DNA of 37,609 bases from Psychrobacter sp. JCM 18901 (GTDB taxonomy: Bacteria > Pseudomonadota > Gammaproteobacteria > Pseudomonadales > Moraxellaceae), in the NCBI RefSeq assembly GCF_000586435.1, contig NZ_BAWH01000027.1, forward strand, positions 1 to 37,609, in the 5' to 3' direction. Shown here one piece after another: positions 1-10,475 of the stretch. The notes below the pieces were generated by a model. It searched no databases and was not told where the DNA came from. It worked only from the letters and a program-made list of their open reading frames with translations. Both the position numbers and the translations under genes were made by a program. Numbering within the stretch: position 1 is the stretch's first letter; the number at the start of each line of letters is the position of its first letter.

Positions 1-871
1 AATGTATGCAGCTAGGTGTTTTAATAATTGTTGGCAATCCAATTGTTGCACAAATACTCATAATAATATTACCTTCATCAACTTTTACACTCTTAGATAC
101 ACCTAAATCTGAAAGCTTTTGTTCAGTTGATATTAAGTATTTATTAGATTTTGATACATCCGATATTCTTATCCAACCTCTACCTTTCTCAGAAAAGTAA
201 TCAGGGTTGTTGATTGGTCTAGGAGATGCTCCGCGTCTTACATTGTATAGTTCTTTAATCTTAATTCTTTCAAAATGTTCATTAAACACCTCTTCTTTGA
301 CAAAAGATTTCAATGCCTGCATAGAGGCTTCATAAAGTTCACTCTTAGTAGAACAGTTTAAATTTGAATATTTCAATAAATCTATAACATCTGCTTGCAT
401 GCTTTTAGGTGGAATCAAAAATTCCTGATGCTTCAAAGTTCCCCAATTGATTGTTGGAGAAAGCGAGCCCACCGAAATATCTACAGCTCTATTCATAAAC
501 AAATCAGAGTGCATAAAGAAAGGGAATAGTGCAGGATCAATGATATCTGGGTTTGCCCTTAGAACAAGCGCATGTGCTGAACAAAACCCATCACAAGTCG
601 CTATACCTGCTTTGCGCTGATAGGCACGGCGACGACCAAAAATGATATCGTCTTTATAGAACTTCAGTTTCGTACCATTTACATCATCAGGCGTACCATG
701 GCGCTTAATATGCAGGGATTCTGAGTCAATATGCTACAGGCCAATATACACTTCTAGATCGGTATTGTTAGGATCGACGCGCTCTGAAATGTTTTGGGTA
801 ATTTCATCAAAGCGGTAGGTTTTCCAGTCTGACTTATCTAAGTTATTTAGGTCGATTTTTTCTGTTGCCAT
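1..871 (-). pseudogene. hsdS: Type I restriction specificity subunit HsdS, partial, in-frame stop
   Basis: HsdS chooses the DNA target of a type I restriction-modification complex. Reading leftward from the ATG at 871-869, the frame gives MATEKIDLNNLDKSDW, then VYIGL, then TAG at 736-734 (codon 46), and stays open for about 240 codons to the window edge. After the stop come HIDSESLHIKR and FGRRRAYQRKAGIATCDGFC, typical of a first target-recognition domain. RRGASPRPI, GWIRISDV and SICATIGLP mark the start of the second. Family members usually have GLEH or GLQH where the TAG lies, so the stop replaces a Glu or Gln codon. It starts 4 bases after hsdM copy 1. The 3' end lies beyond the window. 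It is either a real nonsense mutation or a base error. Confidence 0.82.
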
Positions 872-875
872 GATA

Positions 876-2340
876 TTAACCTAGCTCCTTAAATAATTGT
901 TCCATACTGGCTTTTAACTGCTTAGAGGATTGAGTCCAGTTGGTTAAAGCGTCATCGAGACTTATTTGTTCTTCACTACTATCAACGTTACTAACATATA
1001 AAGCCATATTTAGGCTGGCATTATACTTTAGGACGTCCTCAATGCTGACCACCTTACAAAAGCCTTCTTCATCTTTGTACGTCGTATAGGCGTTATAAAT
1101 TCGTTCGATATGATTATTTTCTAAAAAGGCAATATTCTTATCTTGACGCACTTCTTTAACGGCGTTGATTATTAGTACTTTGCCTTTCTTACTTTCGTCT
1201 TTTTTTAGTCTTGGTAATCAGCAGGCAAGCTTCCATCGGTGAGTTATAGAATAGGTTAGGCCCTAGACCAATGACACACTCTACCAAGTCTTCCTCGATC
1301 ATTTTGCGGCGCATCTGCATCTCGGCATCACGAAACAAAATACCGTGTGGCCACAATGAAATAGAACGGCCATTACCTAAATCTAGACTCTTTTGAATGT
1401 GCTGTTGGAAGGCATAATCCGCACAGCCTTGCGGCGGTGTACCCCATAAATTTCTGCCGTAAGGATCATTTTCAAAGGATTGTCTATCCCAGGACTTAAT
1501 CGAGTAAGGCGGGTTAGCCAATATCACATTGAACTTTTTCAGTTCACCGTTTTCTATTAAGCCTGGATTCGCCAAGGTATCGCCACGCACAATCTCAAAC
1601 TCTTCAATACCGTGCATAAACATATTCATGCGGGCAATCGCTGAGGTCAGCAGGTTAACCTCTTGGCCGTATAATTTGAGCGTGCGGTATTCCTTACCTT
1701 CATCTTTTAAATGCAGTGCACAGTTAAGTAATAAGCCGCCAGAGCCACAAGTAGGGTCATACACTGATTCACCTGGTTGCGGGTCCATGATCATAGTCAT
1801 CAGCTTGACTACTGTACGGTTGGTATAGAACTCTGCTGCCGTATGGCCGCTATCATCGGCAAATTCTTTAATCAGGTATTCGTAGGCGTTGCCCAGTTTG
1901 TCGTCAGGTACATTGGCTAAATTAAGCGTGTGCTGCGAGTAATGCTCAATAAGGTTTGTGAGCATGGCATCGGATAGTCGCTCTTTATTGGTCCAGCTAG
2001 CATCACCAAAGATGCCTTGTAAGGTGTCAGGGTTGGCTTTCTCAATCGCACGCATAGCGCTTTGCAGTGCTTGACCAATGTTAACCGTAGTCTCACGAAC
2101 ATCTTGCCAGCGCGCGCCTTCTGGAATTTGAAAATGGTGGTTTTCTGCAAAGGCTGCATACTCCATATCTCCGTCTGATTCAGCCAATGCTTTCTCGAAC
2201 TCTTCATCGTACACATCAGAGATGCGCTTAAAGAATAGTAAAGGGAAGATATACTGCTTGTAATCGCCAGCATCAATGGTGCCACGTAAGGTAGTGGCTG
2301 CACCCCAGAGGTATTTTTCTAATTCTTGTTGGGTCATCAT
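876..2340 (-). CDS. hsdM: Type I restriction-modification methyltransferase HsdM (copy 1), frameshifted
   Basis: N6-adenine DNA methyltransferase subunit of a type I R-M complex. It has the HsdM N-terminal helical domain (YIFPLLFFKRISDVYDEE), the SAM-binding motif DPTCGSGG and the catalytic NPPY motif (ILANPPYSIKSW). The frame breaks at a run of seven T at 1200-1206. Reading six restores a continuous protein of about 487 residues that continues KDESKKGKVLIINAVKEVRQDK into the C-terminal tail ending at 876. The start overlaps the stop of the upstream nuclease-like gene by 4 bases (ATGA), so translation is probably coupled. A small oddity is FYTNRTVV where most HsdM proteins have FYTPR. The break is probably a sequence error. 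Confidence 0.9.
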
Positions 2341-3652
2341 ATTAATGGTTCCTTGATAAGCAAGCTTGTTTCAAATGCTTTGTAGATACTTTCGATCAAG
2401 TTAGCTAATGGCGTAATATCGTTATGATCGACATCTAGCTGAGATAACCTCTCAAAAGGTATTTTTATCTTAATAAGATAACCAAAAGAGATATCAAACC
2501 GCGTCCTGTTTGACTTTAGAATTTTATCTTCCCATTTGCATTTACTTCTCCAGTCGCAGCTTATGTGCTCATCTAATAAGGCTTCAGTATCCTTCCAAGA
2601 CTCCTTTCTAACTCTACCAGTGTATTGATTGAAATTTCGTTTAGTATATAGATTCTTCTTAAAATCATCTTCAGCGAGCCATAATCCAGTTATGTATGAT
2701 TGCCCCATTATTTTAATATGGTAGCTTTTCTCTATAGCATAAAGCTCGCCATCAATTTTCAACTGTTGGCTAAACTGCGGCTCGCTTTGAAAAATATGAT
2801 ACCCCTGGCCTTTGGTATTACCAGGATATATCTCTACTACTAGCTCGCCTGTTTCTGCATTTATATCAAATAACAGCTCATTAGCCCACTTAGGTGTAAA
2901 TGTGGTGCCTAGTCTATCTCTATAGGTTAGTTTTTCCACCAATTCGCTATTATCGCAAAACTTTATAATTGCTGATTCAATTCTTCTAGAAATAGACTTA
3001 GCATTAATGTTTTTTTAGAGAGCCAATCGGCGTCTCTGGTAGCCAACTAAAATTATGTTCTTTAACTAACTGGATAAAATCGTTAAGAAATCGGTTTGTA
3101 TTACTTGTTGTTTTTTCAAAGCTGGCAACCTTAACAGCTATAGCCATTAATTTTCTCCAGTTCAGATCAACAGGAGTAACAACCTCTCTACTGTCATCAA
3201 GACACTTATTTTGATAACTAAGAACATTAAGTATTTGGTTATACAGTTGCGATGTGCAGTTGATGTTGTCTCTTTTAGCTTCTATAACAATTAAAATATT
3301 GTTTATGGTGATTACCAAATCACAAATTGGGTCATATTCAGTATTATGTTTTTGTTGCCAAAAACCAGACATAACGCTTTCACTCAATGACACAGCAAAA
3401 ATCTTATCAAACTCATCAACTTGACTGGTCCTTTTTTTGTATTTCTATTTGTACCTCTGTATCACCGTCAAGATCTTCAAATAACTTGTTATACAGACCT
3501 GAGTCATTAATGATGGTCTTTAGTACTTCATGGAAAAACAGCGCGTCTTCTTGTAAGCATATTGCTAAAGCTCTCGTTAAATCATTTTCTAACTGATAAC
3601 TTCTATTTTTTTTAGTATATGTTTTAAAAATATTTAAATGCTTATTCATCAT
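2337..3652 (-). CDS. PD-(D/E)XK nuclease-like protein between two hsdM genes, two frameshifts
   Basis: Three open fragments join into one protein of about 437 residues when runs of seven T at 3010-3016 and 3432-3438 are read as six. The middle contains CDLVITINN followed by IVIEAKRD. This matches the D...ExK core of PD-(D/E)XK nucleases. The N-terminus (LENDLTRALAICLQ) is helical. The C-terminal half (from about LTYRDRLGTTFTPKW) has no domain I recognise. It overlaps hsdM copy 2 upstream and hsdM copy 1 downstream by 4 bases each, so all three are probably translated as one unit. Nuclease activity is inferred from the motif only; a restriction, defence or regulatory role with the HsdM pair is possible. 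It is not HsdR: there is no helicase domain. Confidence 0.72.
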
Positions 3653-5127
3653 AAAAACCTATTTAGTATCGTTTTAAATTGCTCTTCTGCCTCTAAGCTG
3701 GCTTGCCATGCTTGTTTTAAGTCCGCCATCGCTTCTTCTACACTGGGCAGGTTGTCTTCTATGATCTTCTCGACATAGAGCGGAATGTTGAGATTAAAAT
3801 CGTTTTCTTTTAAGTCTTCAAAACTGGCGACCTTGGCGTAGTTCTCAACATCTTGGAAATCGCTATACCACTCATATATTTGCTGAACATGCTCTGGTTC
3901 TAGATGATTTTGGGCACGGCCCACACGTATTTGTTCAGAAGCATCAATAAATAGAACGTTTCCTTTTTTATCGGCATCTTTGTTTTGTTTGAAGATCATG
4001 ACACATGCGGCTAACTGTGTGCCATAGAATACATTAGGACCTAAGCCTATTACGGCTTCTAAAATATCCTGCTCTAGTAATGCTTGACGGATTTTACCTT
4101 CAGCACCTTTACGAAATAGGGCACCATGAGGCAATACCACGGTCATACGACCTGTACTGTTCATGGATTTAACCATGTGCTGTACCCAAGCCATGTCGCC
4201 ATTGCCTTTAGGTGGCACGCCAGCGATATTGCGTCCATAAGGATCATTAGCCCAGTTATCCGCGCCCCAATCTTTTAAGGAGAATGGCGGATTGGCTATA
4301 ACACAATCAAAGGTTTTCAGGCCATCGGCTTGAAAAAAGGCAGGCTCACGTAAAGTATCACCACGTAGGATTTCAAAATCTTCTATGCCATGTAAAAACA
4401 TATTCATACGTGCAATAGCACTGGATGTTAGATTTCTTTCTTGGCCATAGAGTTTAAGAGTACGAAAATCTTCACCGTTATGTTTCAGGTTATCGACACA
4501 CTCTAATAACATACCTCCGGTCCCACAAGCAGGATCATAAATAGATTCACCTTCGTGCGGATCAAGAATAAGCCTAGCAAATGTACTACTGAACGTGGGG
4601 TATAGAATTCACCTGCTTTTTTTATTGGTTAGGTCAGCAAAGTGCTTGATCAGGTATTCATAGGCATTACCTAGCATATCTGGATTGGCATTTTCATGAC
4701 CCAATCGATACTGTGAGAAATGCTCAATTAGATCAATCAATAGCTTATCTGGCAGCTTATTTTTATTACTCCACTGAGCATCACCAAAGATACCGTACAA
4801 AAAGTCTTGGTTAGCTTGCTCAATGCCGCGTAATGCTTGTTCTATGGCTTGACCTACGTTGGTGGTTGTTTCACGCACATCATTCCAGTGGCAGCCTTGA
4901 GGGATTTCAAATCGATGCATTTCTGGCATGGATGCATATTCAATATCACCGTCAGACTCTGCTAGAGCCTGCTTGTATTCCTCATCATAAACGTCGGAGA
5001 TACGCTTGAAAAATAAGAGGGGGAAAATATAGACTTTGAAGTCTGAAGCATCGACGGGACCTTTTAGGATCCAAGCAGCTTTTGAAAGGTATTGCTCTAA
5101 CTGGGATAGTGATAAAACGTCACTCAT
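3649..5127 (-). CDS. hsdM: Type I restriction-modification methyltransferase HsdM (copy 2), two frameshifts
   Basis: A second HsdM, clearly paralogous to copy 1 (shared YIFPLLFFKRISDVYDEE, LGNAYEYLIK, RTLKLYGQE and SAIARMNMF). It has the SAM motif DPACGTGG and catalytic NPPF (IANPPFSLKDW), and about 492 residues once repaired. Two indels break it: a run of seven T at 4617-4623 (six expected, giving NKKAGEFYTPRSVV) and a missing base near 4575 (expected HLLRLILDPHEG). The second is not in a long homopolymer, so this copy could be a true pseudogene, although the rest is well conserved. It is the first gene of the operon, preceded by about 470 bases without a convincing gene. Confidence 0.88.
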
Positions 5128-5596
5128 TAATAAATTCTCTCAACAAAGCAAATATAAATAAAATACAGCAGGATAAAAATGAGCAGGTTAAAACAAATAA
5201 CGTACTATGAACGACTGATCTATTTCTATCAGGTCAAATTTCATAACTTTACAGGAATAGTAGTCTTGTGGTTTTTAGCTATTAGACTGAGATATCTGTA
5301 TCTAGTGTTATAAGCCATTCTGAAATGAGATTCTGCTGTTTGAGGTTTTCCAAATTCTGATAAGCTTTTATAGCGTATATACTAGTAAGCAACGAAATAT
5401 AGGAAGTAGTTAACTCTAACGATAGTGAACTATGCTGTCAATCTAGCAAACATTAATTTAGAAAAATTATCTATCTAATCTGTTGGTATAGATCAAACCA
5501 CATTTCTCTTGGCTTTTAATATGGTTTATTGATGACAAGAATTTTCAATACACAGTAGTATAATCCATATTGTCGTTATCAACGCCGAAGTCTTTG
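5128..5596. other. Intergenic region between R-M operon and phage-like genes
   Basis: AT-rich stretch with no convincing gene. A 44-codon plus-strand ORF at 5179-5313 has an AGGA six bases before its ATG and a hydrophobic middle (GIVVLWFLAI), but runs against every neighbour and resembles nothing I recognise, so it is not called. The promoter of the leftward R-M operon must lie here; I could not pick a convincing -35/-10 pair. Confidence 0.4.
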
Positions 5597-6376
5597 CTAT
5601 CTGCAATTTTTTTCTATCTCTAATAGGCGTGCATGAAGCTCTGGTATCAATCGTTCGCGTGCTGCTTGTTCTTGTTTATGAATATCACCAAGTGCAGCTA
5701 GAGCATTTAAACGACGATCTTGATCTGATTGTTTGAAATCGTCTGCTGTGATACCGCATAAAGGCATTTCTACCTCTGCTATGATCTTTAATGACTTAGC
5801 GAGGCTTCCAACCGTATCGGACAAAGATTCTGATAGTAATAATGCCTTTTGAACTTGCTCGCCAGCTTCAGGATCTTCGCTAGCTGCATCCGCATATCCT
5901 TGTAAAGATAGCGCTGTGGTCAGTGCCTGATCAAATAACTGACCTAAGTTATCAAACCTGCGTCTGGTGTTTTTAATGATCTTAGCACGACCTTGCGCAT
6001 CAATAACTACGCTCTCAACTATTCCTTCAATCTTGCTTCCTGCTGCTTCCACTTCTGTGTCTGATTCCAGGTTTTCTGCTTTATTAGTTTTCGATGAGAT
6101 TAAATGGGTATTTTGCGGTTTTTGCTTCCATTCTGGCTTGCTTCCATCGCTATTCACTTCTATATCTATGTCTCTTTTAGATGTTTGTACCAGGCTGTTC
6201 TTAACCCAATTTTCTTTCTTACGCCGTTTACTGATTGTACCGCTCGATTTTGGTGCCGCATTTCCATAACCAGTTTTCAGCTGTTCAATTAGTTCACGGT
6301 CGGTAATGTTAGGCGTATTCTCCCAGATAAACCTAGCCGATACCCATACTTCATCTTTCGAGTAATGACTACTCAT
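5597..6376 (-). CDS. Phage-type DNA-binding protein, possibly terminase small subunit-like
   Basis: Intact ORF of 259 codons. The ATG at 6376 is preferred over a TTG six bases upstream because AGGAG lies six bases before it. The N-terminal 60 residues look like a helix-turn-helix module as in phage terminase small subunits: a helix around WVSARFIWENTP, then ITDRELIEQL, then a basic recognition-like segment SGTISKRRKKENWVK. A polar linker follows, then a helical C-terminal half (FDNLGQLFDQALTTALSLQ to the end) that may oligomerise. It overlaps the end of the XRE-type regulator gene by a few bases. The terminase resemblance is a fold-level guess; no large subunit gene is in the window. Confidence 0.5.
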   Translation of the reverse strand: MSSHYSKDEVWVSARFIWENTPNITDRELIEQLKTGYGNAAPKSSGTISKRRKKENWVKNSLVQTSKRDIDIEVNSDGSKPEWKQKPQNTHLISSKTNKAENLESDTEVEAAGSKIEGIVESVVIDAQGRAKIIKNTRRRFDNLGQLFDQALTTALSLQGYADAASEDPEAGEQVQKALLLSESLSDTVGSLAKSLKIIAEVEMPLCGITADDFKQSDQDRRLNALAALGDIHKQEQAARERLIPELHARLLEIEKNCR

Positions 6377-7067
6377 AATCAACTCCTACCATTTCTGTAT
6401 CGTCTATCATCTCAGGCTTTAGTAACGGCATACTATATTGATAGTTCTTGTTCCTATCCCTAAGCAATTGATGCTTATCTTCGTTGTTAACACGTTCTTT
6501 TATTTGCATCATCTGCAAATCAACGGCATTTACTTTTCGTGCCTGGTCGACTTCTATCTTTCTGATTACGTGCATGACATCACGAGTAGCTTGTGCAACT
6601 GGCTCACTAACACTACCGATACACTGATCAGCTTTTATAGCGTCACACAGCTCTTTAGTGCGTATTAATAGGGCTTCATGGTCGTTTGCACAGATAGACT
6701 TCATATGATCAACAACAACGCTGGCAAGTTCAGTGGTCATCATCTCAATAATGGCATGTGACTGAGTCACTACATGATTCACTGTACCTGCCAATATATC
6801 AATCTCAGGCTCAATAGATAGGCCGCAAATATAATCAAGCGATTGGCCATATAGATCTTGGAATATAAGCAGATCAATCAGGGTCAGATTCTTTTTACCG
6901 TTCTCAATCTCGCTAATACGATTACGATTGTTTGATACACCCCAGACAGCTTTCATAACGTCTGTCTGTGACATGCCAGCATTGCGACGTGCCGCTGCTA
7001 AATTTAGCCCTATTGTGACGTTAATTTCTTTAATATCACGTTTGGTATACCCTGATCGTTTGGCCAC
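6369..7067 (-). CDS. XRE-family helix-turn-helix transcriptional regulator
   Basis: 232 residues. Residues about 15-75 form a Cro/CI-type HTH: IGLNLAAARRNAGMSQTDVM, then the recognition region NNRNRISEIENGKKNLTLIDLL, then LYGQSLDYICGL. The remainder is helical and could dimerise. The start is GTG at 7067, with AGGAG six bases upstream. It follows the helicase gene by 76 bases and overlaps the terminase-like gene. It probably controls the mobile element's own genes; the operator is unknown. There is no RecA-type autocleavage domain visible, so classical SOS-type repressor behaviour is not supported. Confidence 0.78.
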   Translation of the reverse strand: MAKRSGYTKRDIKEINVTIGLNLAAARRNAGMSQTDVMKAVWGVSNNRNRISEIENGKKNLTLIDLLIFQDLYGQSLDYICGLSIEPEIDILAGTVNHVVTQSHAIIEMMTTELASVVVDHMKSICANDHEALLIRTKELCDAIKADQCIGSVSEPVAQATRDVMHVIRKIEVDQARKVNAVDLQMMQIKERVNNEDKHQLLRDRNKNYQYSMPLLKPEMIDDTEMVGVDYE

Positions 7068-7143
7068 ATACTTCTCCTAAGCGTTAATGTTTTAAAGTTA
7101 GTAACATGGCCATCACCTAATGAGTTCCGGCCATGCTGCTTGG

Positions 7144-8520
7144 TTAATTATAATTGCCACTATAATTAGGTATCACATCTAAATCGCTTATTATTGGCAT
7201 GTTATTGGTAAAGCGTGCGTATTGACCTTCAAAAGCCAACCTAATAGTTCCAGTTGGTCCGTTTCTATTTTTGGTTAATATCACCTCTGCCATACCATCA
7301 AGCTTGGCGCTACCACCTTTCTCTTTTTGCTCGTAGTAGTCGTTACGGTAAATCATAACGATAAGGTCAGCATCTTGCTCAATCGTCCCTGAATCGCGTA
7401 AATCTGACATAATAGGGCGCTTATTGGGCCGTTTTTCAACCTCACGGCTTAACTGAGATAACAAAAATATAGGGCAATTAAATTCATGGCCTAACGTCTT
7501 TAGCGTGCGGGTAATGGTACTAATATTATCAATCTTGTACTGCCCATGGAGGCCGCCCATTATCTGCAAGTAATCAATACCAACCGCTGATAACTTCCCA
7601 CCTGTTTCGCGTTTTATTCTGTTTAACTGGGCGCGTATCTCAGCAATGGTAATCTCCTTTGTCTCAACGATGGAGAGTCGCATATTCTCTTCGTCTGAAA
7701 TGAAGCGCTGCATTCGTGCCCATTGATCAGTATCTAGTTGTCCTTTTCTAATAGACGTTAGATTAATGCTAGCCTCGGCACTTGCCAGTCTATCCATGAC
7801 CTGATCTGATGGCATCTCTACACTAAAGAAAACCGCTTCACCTTCTTTATATTTTGCGATATGCGACAGACAATTCATGACCAATGCAGTTTTACCCATG
7901 GAAGGCCGGGCGGCAACGACGACCAGATTACCAGCATCAATCATCGCCAAGTTATCAAACTCTGAGAATCCAGTGCTGGTAAAGTTATTCAGGCCATCTT
8001 TAGCGGCTGCGATGCGCTCAATCATACCGCCCATCAACGTACCAACTCGCGCATAATTATTAGTGCCGCTACCCACCTCAAGATTGGCAATGGCACTCAT
8101 GACCTCGTTGTTCACATCAATCGTTTGATTATCACCATCCTCAAGTTTTTGAATACCAAACTTAAACTGAGCGATCGATTGCCTACGTATTGACCGGCGT
8201 TTTACCAATTGGGCGTGGCTACGTAAACTGCTGAACGAAATGTTCGGCACTAAGCTCATTATGGCAAAGTAATTGGCCGGGCAGCACTTATCGTTAAGTT
8301 GGTTACGCTCCTCAAGCAGGTCAGTCACCATAACTTCATCGTAAGACTTGTTAGCCATTGCCAAATCACTAATAGCTTGATACATAACCTGATGTCTTAC
8401 GGCTTCAAAATCCTCAGCAACAATAATATCGCTGACCACATCAAACGCCGTATCTTTACCTAGCATTTGATTAAGAACGGACTGCTCGACCTGGATGTAC
8501 CTACGGTGTTCATTATTCAT
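7144..8520 (-). CDS. DnaB-like replicative helicase of the mobile element
   Basis: Intact, 458 residues, the usual length for DnaB. The N-terminal helical domain (EQSVLNQML) binds partner proteins. The RecA-like motor has Walker A (ARPSMGKTAL, about residue 205), Walker B (AVGIDYLQIMGG), the SQLSREVEKR motif and SDLRDSGTIEQDAD. It would unwind DNA at the element's replication fork as a hexamer. Its ATG overlaps the stop of the DnaC-like gene by 4 bases (ATGA), so loader and helicase are translationally coupled. Its place among element genes, far from host replication genes, suggests a phage-type helicase rather than the chromosomal one. Confidence 0.9.
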   Translation of the reverse strand: MNNEHRRYIQVEQSVLNQMLGKDTAFDVVSDIIVAEDFEAVRHQVMYQAISDLAMANKSYDEVMVTDLLEERNQLNDKCCPANYFAIMSLVPNISFSSLRSHAQLVKRRSIRRQSIAQFKFGIQKLEDGDNQTIDVNNEVMSAIANLEVGSGTNNYARVGTLMGGMIERIAAAKDGLNNFTSTGFSEFDNLAMIDAGNLVVVAARPSMGKTALVMNCLSHIAKYKEGEAVFFSVEMPSDQVMDRLASAEASINLTSIRKGQLDTDQWARMQRFISDEENMRLSIVETKEITIAEIRAQLNRIKRETGGKLSAVGIDYLQIMGGLHGQYKIDNISTITRTLKTLGHEFNCPIFLLSQLSREVEKRPNKRPIMSDLRDSGTIEQDADLIVMIYRNDYYEQKEKGGSAKLDGMAEVILTKNRNGPTGTIRLAFEGQYARFTNNMPIISDLDVIPNYSGNYN

Positions 8521-9366
8521 TTGGCAGGCCCCACAAGCTGAATAACAGCGTTTCTAGCGCGGTAGCTATCCCAATCGCATATCATTACTAATAAATTTTC
8601 ACGTAATCTATCCCATGCTCTATCGCCTAAATATTTACTCAAATCATCGATGTCTAGATTAGTTGTTATCAAGGTCGGCGCTTTTTTTATATCTTAAATT
8701 AATTATCTGGGCAATTCGTTCACGGTCTTTAGCATGTCCATCGTATGCACCCAAATCATCAATGATTAATAGCTCATTGGCCGCCAAATTTCGCAAGTAA
8801 TCATGTTCACTTTCTTGAGATTTACTCCAACGAGCTCTTGCTTGGGAGCCAATATTACAAGAGGTTTTCAGCTCGCAAGTGTGATCATAGAAATCCTGCT
8901 GGTTATAACTGTCAAATTCACTTGGTAAGGATTGCTCTTTTTCTAAGTAAAGATTGATGGCTATTGCATTGGCCAACATCGTCTTGCCTGTACCTGTGCG
9001 GCCAAGAATAATTAGATTAGGCGAGTCGCTATTGATTGATTCACTATACTGCTGTAACTGGGCAATCTTATCGCGCTGCTCAGCGTTTTTAGTTTCATCA
9101 TACTGCCAGTCACTAAAACGCCCCTTATTTATGCTCACACCTTTTAATATCATTTTGGTGGTCATTAGTGCTTTCATGTTTTGGCTGTCAATTTTCAGCC
9201 GTTTATCTCTAGCTTTCTGTATTTTAGCGTCATTACATTTGTAGCACTCGATACTACCGTTAAGGTCTAGGTGTTTTGTCCGCCCGTGAGTATTGCAGTC
9301 AGTCAGAAGGTTACGCAGAAAACGGTTACCAACCTCTACCCTAGGTAACTCTTTAATGATTTCCAT
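8517..9366 (-). CDS. DnaC/IstB-like helicase loader ATPase, frameshifted
   Basis: AAA+ ATPase that loads the neighbouring DnaB-like helicase. It has a zinc-ligand-like N-terminus (CNTHG ... ECYKC), Walker A (ILGRTGTGKTML) and Walker B (ELLIIDDLGA). A run of seven T at 8682-8688 ends the frame early. Reading six gives YKKAPTLITTNLDIDDL and RAWDRLREN, the sensor/arginine-finger region typical of DnaC, and a protein of about 282 residues ending in a TGA that overlaps the helicase start. The ATG shares one base with the stop of the DUF1376 gene (TAATG). The frameshift is probably a sequence error. Confidence 0.88.
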
Positions 9367-10157
9367 TAGACAGCTCCTTGTGCTGTAAACAATCCACCCA
9401 AAGGGTCATGGTTTGGATCATCATATTTCGCGTTTACATTCATATTGCTATAGGTAGCCGCTTGCTGATTAGTAGGAAGCTCATTGGCAATAATATCGTC
9501 TAGCCAGCCCTCATTATTCAAATACGTATACGGATCTTTGCGAAACTTCTTAACCGGTGTTGAAGATATATAAGCTGGCAAGTGCTGCATGATCTGTTCA
9601 CGAACCTTATTGCTAAGAGAGCTCCATTTAGACTCACATTTACCCTTAGCTACAGACTTAGAATAGGTTTTCCAGAAAACGTCAAAAGGGATGTTTAGTT
9701 GTTTTTGGTTATTATTATCAGAGTTAGTTTCTAGTTCTTCGTTAATAGTTAGTAGTTTATAGTTAGTATTGCGACCGTCATGCGTTTTACATGCGTTCGC
9801 ATTGCGTTCGCTCAATACCTCTTTTTTACTAATATTAGATTCTTTTTCATCCCATCTTGCCCTAGCTGACGCGCGTGCTTTAACTGATTTTGCTTTGTAT
9901 GCTTCAATGTCTCTCTCAACTCTGTCGTTGATATAGCCATAATCTGTAAGCTCAAAAAAGTAATGCAATACGACGGCAATGCTATCGCTATGCGTTCGCA
10001 TGCTTATTAGTAAAGCAATCTCAGTAATATCTTTAGGTAGTGGCCGCTCATTGAGATAGCAATAGTCCAACATACGGCGATACGCTAAATCCTCTATTGG
10101 CTCTAAAAAGCTAGTTTTACTCATATAATCTTTTGGACCAAAAGTGTAGTAGTGCAT
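9366..10157 (-). CDS. DUF1376-domain (YdaU-like) phage replication protein
   Basis: 263 residues from ATG 10157, which has AGGAG 8 bases upstream; the frame stays open further upstream (GTG at 10193), but the DUF1376 fold begins at MHYYTFGPKDY. The N-terminal 90 residues show the DUF1376 signature (EDLAYRRMLDYCYLNERPLP). A basic patch (KSVKARASARARW) and a C-terminal region (PFDVFWKTYSKSVAKGKCES ... YTYLNNEGWLDD) follow, as in phage initiator-like proteins encoded just before dnaC and dnaB. It probably binds the element's origin. The run DUF1376-DnaC-DnaB with overlapping stops and starts makes a compact replication module. Confidence 0.82.
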   Translation of the reverse strand: MHYYTFGPKDYMSKTSFLEPIEDLAYRRMLDYCYLNERPLPKDITEIALLISMRTHSDSIAVVLHYFFELTDYGYINDRVERDIEAYKAKSVKARASARARWDEKESNISKKEVLSERNANACKTHDGRNTNYKLLTINEELETNSDNNNQKQLNIPFDVFWKTYSKSVAKGKCESKWSSLSNKVREQIMQHLPAYISSTPVKKFRKDPYTYLNNEGWLDDIIANELPTNQQAATYSNMNVNAKYDDPNHDPLGGLFTAQGAV

Positions 10158-10475
10158 CACGTGGACTCCTATCATCATAATTTTACAGAACACCTTGCTA
10201 GATACATTACCTAAACTTAGGTTGTGATAGTTTTTGAAGTGTAATAGTGAATGTTGAAGAAATACGAATGGTTGAAAGCTTTTAGAAACAATCTGTTTGA
10301 ATAAAGCTATATAACTTTGAAGGCATTGGTGTGGGCCTACGTTGAAAGTATTAATAAACTCAAAAAATCCTATGATACCCGTATAGAATTTTTTTGATAT
10401 TTATGTAGAAGTCTTGAGTGCAATCAATTTTTTTGCTAGAGGTGTGTTGGTTTTTTTTCTTTAGGATATTCATGA
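10158..10475. other. Gap between DUF1376 and AlpA-like genes; possible 38-codon ORF
   Basis: On the minus strand an ATG at 10473 has GGAGG seven bases upstream, which is excellent, and opens 37 residues (MNILKKKNQHTSSKK ... HRIF), ending at 10360. It crosses runs of eight and seven A. If the first is overcalled, the reading changes to KKKTNTPLAKKLIALKTST and stops sooner. It is probably a real small gene whose reading is uncertain. The rest of the gap holds nothing I recognise. Confidence 0.35.

Noticed and set aside
6..200. Plus-strand ORF at the left edge
   Set aside because: It is the antisense of hsdS, whose reading frame matches known specificity-domain motifs.
1..5127. hsdR restriction subunit within the window
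   Set aside because: No DEAD-box helicase motifs or long ORF; the nuclease-like gene is too short and lacks them.
5179..5313. 44-codon plus-strand ORF
   Set aside because: Short, opposite to all neighbours, no recognisable family; possibly chance.
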